Part shown: in pieces, positions 59,612-64,000 of the stretch
How the letters are laid out: the number at the start of each line of letters is the position of its first letter
Numbering within the stretch: the stretch's first letter is position 1
Assembly: GCA_033002965.1 (NCBI GenBank)
Contig: JAURVB010012700.1
Span: 124,001 to 188,000 of the forward strand
Direction of reading: 5' to 3'
Length of the DNA: 64,000 nucleotides
Source: Piper betle
Taxonomy: Eukaryota; Streptophyta; Magnoliopsida; Piperales; Piperaceae
Translations under genes and position numbers: made by a program
The notes under the pieces: generated by a model
Databases searched by the model: none
Told to the model about the DNA's origin: nothing
The model's input: the letters and a program-made list of their open reading frames with translations, nothing else

Positions 59612-60173
59612 GAGAAAATATCACTTAGCCCCTTTAAATTACTCAAATCATCATTTATCCCCCTAGACTAAGTTAATTCATCACTTAGCCCCCTTATTTA
59701 TTAAAAAAAACTTAATTACCATCAAAACTAACAACGTTAGATAAATACCATTAGTGGCAACATGATAAACTTGCAACCAGTTAATCAGTCACATCAAAAG
59801 ATAATGCTCATTAAAATAAAAATAATTAAAACTTTAAATAAAACAAAAAATATAATAATATTATAAAATAGAATATATGTACTAAAATAAAATAAATTAT
59901 CATTTTGTTAAATTTTTATTAAGGTCAATTTTTAACTCGTATATGAGACTAAATATTATAATTCTTTTCACATATGGGTTAAAAATTAAACTTATTGTAG
60001 TAAATTAAATAAAATAAAATATTTTGCTATTTATATCAATTTTTCAAAAATAAATATTTTATATTTAATTTTATTTTCTGACATATCACTGCCACATCAC
60101 TTATTAACTGATTACAAACCCACCGTATCATTGATGATTTGAGCAATTCTCGGTGGCTAAGTGATATTTGCCC
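59612..60173. mobile_element. MITE with about 45-bp terminal inverted repeats
   Basis: The left end GAGAAAATATCACTTAGCCC, then TACTCAAATCATC, is mirrored at the right end by GATGATTTGAGCA, then GGCTAAGTGATATTTGCCC. The interior is AT-rich without ORFs and contains smaller repeats of the CACTTAGCCCC motif. Flanks show only a weak, imperfect duplication, so the superfamily is uncertain. Confidence 0.7.
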
Positions 60174-60930
60174 TAATTATTTTATTCCAAAAGTGTTTTA
60201 GGTAATACCTAATTTTCAAGGCATACAACTACGATAACAAATATTTACAGGCCAAAGATCAATTTTTTTCAAGTGTAAGTCATAGATCAATTTAGATGTA
60301 ACAGCAGCTGCCTGTAGCAAGTTTCCTAACTAGCATCCTCAATTTCACTGTTGTTTTTTACCGGCCCTTTAGTTTCATATTCACGCACTCTTTCTATGAC
60401 TCCCCAACTCTGATTCTGAGTTTGCTGCTCTGGTATTTCTAAGGAAAATTTATATCATAAAGAGGTGAGCGGTTTAAAGACGAATCAGTGTCCCTTGTGC
60501 TTGACTAAAGTGAATCATCACTTATCCTTCTTTCTAATATTTTTTTTAAAAAAAATATATTTTGAGATAATAACTGTATATTGGTGGAGTAAAGATTGTT
60601 TTACCATCCAATTAGTAAGTATGACTCGATAATATAACACCTCGTAAGAATAATTAAGACTGCAGCTCATCAATTCAAGGTGTCATTTGATTGGAATTGC
60701 AAAAAGTTGATGCTCGAAAACGACTTTGATGCATTTTAAATAACACTTGGAACTTTTTGAATAGGCTATCATTTAAACAACAATACAAACAACTATAAGA
60801 GCAACACACACCACAAATAAACGAATACAAAACAATGAAACGGATCGTAAACATTTCATCTTCAGAAGCTAAAATGTTTCAAGTACAGAAAAGGTTGAAT
60901 TTTTTTGCTGGGTGATCGAGAGTTACCTGC
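60174..60930. other. Spacer and kish 3' flank
   Basis: No gene seen. The part next to 60930 is probably the kish 3' UTR. Confidence 0.45.
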
Positions 60931-62251
60931 TCAAAACACTATTATAGAAATACCCATACCAAAACAAAATACTGCCACCCAAGGGCTCAACCGTTCACCT
61001 GGTTCATTGACAACAAAAATGTAAGGCACACATGCAAACATCATTGTAATGGAATAAGCCAATATCCTCAACTAAAGATAGCTGCCAAAATTAGGAAGAA
61101 ACTTCGTCTAAACAGAACTAACGCATCTGAAAAATTATTCTTGTCACTTATCAAATAGATAGACTACTAACAGTCCAATTGCAATAACTAATAACTTCAA
61201 CATAGTGACTACTGACGAATTAGATGCTTCGCAGTTTCCCATTTTATAGTTTTGTACTAAGGACAACACATAACTACATAACTCCTAATCAACTCATAAT
61301 TTTTGTTTTCCATATCATTTGATTCCTAAAAGTACATAGAAAGGAGGTATAACAGGTAGCAGAAAGGCATCACTAACTGTCTACTGTTCATTAGAAAACT
61401 CATTCTTAAATTATCTCCATGATCTTGCACAACAATAAATAAGCATTCCATCATTTAGAAAGAAAAGAAGAAGGTAGCTAACTCAAGTTGTTCACTAATC
61501 ATCACCCTATTTATGATATACGCAAGTAGGCTCAACATGATTTTCCTAACTATAACTGAAATCATTATTTCAAGACTCGTACTCTTGATAAAGTAAATCA
61601 AGCCTTCATTTTCACCATCCATTCGTTGAGAAACATGTCAACATGACATGCCACTGATGGAGCAGAAAAAAGTTTTCATTTATAGGCATGGATATATTTG
61701 CAGATGAACTAGTCACACCATTTGCAGGACAGGAGAAAAACATGTTTTACCGATTCTAGCAGCTTTCCAGAAGAAGCCTCGGAATCTGCAAACAACAAAG
61801 GTCTCGGTTAACTCTACATTCAAATCAACGCAGGCCAACCAATAACGGCACGATCAAAACTACTAATCTCTTACACTAATCAAACACACACATTGCGACA
61901 TACTAAGGACAAGGACAGACTCATCAAAATACATATGATTCTACCAATAAATCAACAACATATTCTAAATCCAGAATACGTGAATAAAAATAAAAAAGCC
62001 GCGCAGAGCATATACCCAGTCTTCTGTTGTAAAACGGCGGGGAACTGCAGCTTGACGTAAGTGCAGGTACAGATCACCAGCAGCACCACCGTCAGGAAGG
62101 AATGGAAATTGAACAGCGCCGACTGCGACAGAACCCCCCACCAAAAATCAAAAGGCGAAGAAACAATCAAACAAAGGCAGAGAGGAATCGAATCGCATAC
62201 GAAAATAAAAAGATCAAAGCTTTTCTCAACGATGCAAAGGGATTTTACCAT
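60931..62251 (-). CDS. Protein kish (TMEM167 family), complete, four exons
   Basis: Minus-strand exons: 62251-62249 (only the ATG), 62122-62016, 61785-61751 and 60998-60931. They total 213 nt (70 aa) with correct phases and GT-AG introns. The protein reads M-SALFNFHSFLTVVLLVICTC, TYVKLQFPAVLQQKT, GFRGFFWKAARIGERLSPWV, then FCFGMGISIIVF and TGA. This matches the conserved eukaryotic kish family over its full length: two membrane spans, small Golgi/secretory pathway protein linked to constitutive secretion. The first coding exon being a bare ATG is unusual but explains why the long open frame starting MAAPLSLFF upstream of it is not the real N-terminus. A (TTTTA)n repeat lies upstream, probably in the 5' leader. 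Confidence 0.93.
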
Positions 62252-62352
62252 GTTCTTCGATGGGGGAGGTGGAGAGAATGAAGGAGGTTTTGGGGAGGCG
62301 GACCGCCCACGCCGGAGGAAGAAGAGGGAAAGAGGGGCGGCCACCGAAGGGC

Positions 62353-62379
62353 TTTATTTTTATTTTTATTTTTATTTTT
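62353..62379. repeat. (TTTTTA)n microsatellite upstream of kish
   Basis: Repeated TTTTTA/TTTTA units, about 100-130 bp before the kish ATG, in the likely 5' UTR or core promoter. Confidence 0.8.
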
Positions 62380-63639
62380 GGGGGGAACAAATAAATTTTT
62401 GATGGACGCCACGTATAAACAGGATTAACGTTAACCACCAACAATTAATGAATAAGTAAATACGGTTGTATTTATTATAGTATATATATGTATTATAGAA
62501 TGTAGCAGGCTTTTTTAATTTAAATCACCATCTAGTGTCGTAAGAATATGATAAGCATGACAAAAAAGTTTAACTATATTAATCAGGAAGATTTAAACTA
62601 CGGCTACAACAAATTCAAGTCGTGAGACAATCGTCTTGGTCCATTTAATCCGCATAGTTTGAACTTTTTTATGAACTTATTTTTTTTAACTTATGAAATT
62701 AAATTCTAGGGAAATTTTATTTTTATAAGGATTCAATCAGCTACTTGGTAGTGGAAAATGCACAAGAAATAGTCTTAAATTTGTTGTGACATGACTAGTT
62801 CGACCCAACCCGCGCAGTTTCATTACCCTAATAATAAACATCGACCCAACTAATACACGATTATTTGTTGGCGTTCATCTCATCTAAATACGTGAGCAAG
62901 AGGCAAGAGCAGACAGTCCATCGTTCAACGTGATGGTTATTTCCACTCATAATTTGCCTAACATCACAGCCATGGCAATCGAATATTAGGAAATTACCGA
63001 AGCATTGAATTTCAGGAAACAACTTATGGTGCTTTTCTTTGTGATATCTTCGTCTTATGTTAATGTATTTTTTTGTTGGATTTGATGGGGCTGTTGGCGT
63101 ATTGTAGTCTTAAAGTAGTGGGCTTCGAAGCGAGAGGTGTCGGATGTTGGTAGCAAAAGATGAGCAAGTGTAGGCTTACAAAATAAAGTACAGTTAACCT
63201 TATGTAACCATGATCCTTCATGCTGTAAGAAAGAGACGATGAGTGGTATGAGCTCGCAATCGAATGCAAGAAGGGTTGTCCGCCCCTGGCCTAATTACGA
63301 CAGTAATGGGCACTCTTCATTTTACCATTCTGATCCCATTCTCTCCTCCCATCCCTTAATGTCCGCAACATTCCGTCAATGAGTCATGGTAGGTCTAAAT
63401 TTTGATCACCGAAGTCATAAAAAAACACATTCCTTGATCACACCCGGTGACAACTCTGTCTCATGACCCCATATATATATATACATGACACCCAGGCAAA
63501 TTTTTTCTTTATTGAATCAAAGCCTATTTACAACTTGTGAAGAGAATCTGTAGAAACATTTGCCACTGTTGGTATTAAGCGCTAGACTTCTTAGCTTGGC
63601 TGTTTCTTGTGCGGTAGTGAAAGGGAAGCAAGAGATCAC
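62380..63639. other. Intergenic, no gene supported
   Basis: AT-rich spacer. A (TA)n stretch at about 63471-63486 could be a TATA box for the small ORF at 63640. Confidence 0.4.
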
Positions 63640-63810
63640 ATGGCCAAGGTAGACGTAGTACTGTCGATCCTTTCTCTTCTTCTCCTACTTCTGTTAGCTC
63701 CGACGACCGGACAAGCCTACGTGGTTTCCTCCGGCAGGTTGTCGGAGGATTGGCTGGCCAGCCGGGGACTTGGAAAAGAGAAGTGGGTCGTAAGAATGCA
63801 ACCACTGTGA
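63640..63810 (+). CDS. Small secreted-peptide-like ORF, unknown function
   Basis: 56 codons from MAKVDVVLSILSLLLLLLLA, then PTTGQAYVVSSGRL and a short charged tail ending MQPL. The N-terminus is a strong signal peptide (charged start, long leucine core, TTGQA cleavage-like site). The mature part would be about 33 residues without cysteines. A TATA-rich stretch lies about 155 bp upstream. I recognise no peptide hormone family. It may instead be the first exon of a larger secreted protein continuing off-window, or a truncated copy of one. Confidence 0.4.
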   Translation: MAKVDVVLSILSLLLLLLLAPTTGQAYVVSSGRLSEDWLASRGLGKEKWVVRMQPL

Positions 63811-64000
63811 AGATGGCCGGTGCGCCAACCGTCGGAAAGTGGCTGACTGGTTCGGCCAGCTAGTGATGGCCGACGATCCGATGACGGTGTCTTCATATTT
63901 AATTTCTACTGTGAACTGCTTACCATCCCAAAATCTATATTTACGTGTTTGTTTTGAGCCAATTCTGTTATTTTTTGGTTATGTATGCTTTCAAGTTTCA

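Noticed and set aside
61952..62344. 130-codon ORF starting MAAPLSLFFLRRG as the kish N-terminus
   Set aside because: It reads through the first intron in 5' leader sequence. The family protein begins MSALFNF, which needs the ATG at 62251 spliced to 62122.

Overview
This is a plant nuclear DNA window. Genes are split by GT-AG introns, endoplasmin ends in KDEL, and the families are plant ones: armadillo-repeat-only (ARO) protein, thaumatin-like proteins with GPI tails, an RMR-type receptor, a DnaJ11-type plastid J protein and a nodulin-like transporter. Between genes lie LTR retrotransposons and small DNA transposons. The mix of very GC-rich exons with AT-rich introns and spacers suggests a monocot, but that is inference and no species is recognised.

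Layout. 1-1.85 kb (-): 5' exons of an RMR-type PA-domain receptor; the rest is off-window. 3.1-4.0 kb: hAT-like element A. 5.8-7.7 kb (+): nodulin-like MFS transporter with one frame break. 8.7-13.3 kb (+): complete 15-exon endoplasmin (GRP94/HSP90-7), with ER-stress-type promoter motifs. 15.6-17.3 kb (-): intact GPI-anchored thaumatin-like gene TLP1. 20.6-25.4 kb: Copia retrotransposon on the minus strand with a perfect 5-bp target duplication. 26.3-27.2 kb: hAT-like element B. 28.4-29.4 kb (-): TLP2 with two frame breaks. 33.5-39.0 kb (+): decayed Gypsy retrotransposon. 39.7-41.8 kb (-): single-exon ARO gene with two frame breaks. 43.4-44.6 kb: hAT-like element C and a second hAT-like MITE next to it. 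45.9-46.45 kb: long inverted repeat. 46.45-51.6 kb (+): second Copia element. 51.8-52.6 kb (-): thaumatin-like pseudogene TLP3. 52.7-52.9 kb: TRIM-like LTR fragment. 56.8-57.3 kb (-): plastid J-domain protein with one frame break. 59.6-60.2 kb: MITE. 60.9-62.25 kb (-): complete protein kish gene whose first coding exon is only the ATG. 63.6 kb (+): short secreted-peptide ORF.

The genes do not form a pathway. Three thaumatin-like loci on the same strand look like an old local gene family spread apart by transposon insertions. GRP94 and kish both serve the secretory pathway but are far apart and probably unrelated in regulation.

The main points for a second look are: (1) a three-member non-autonomous hAT-like family defined here by perfect 8-bp target duplications, two members being exactly 891 bp; (2) six frame breaks in otherwise good genes, all apparent one-base losses in GC-rich or homopolymer sequence, which suggests consensus errors rather than six pseudogenes; (3) a unfolded-protein-response promoter on GRP94. 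I found no clearly new biochemical system.
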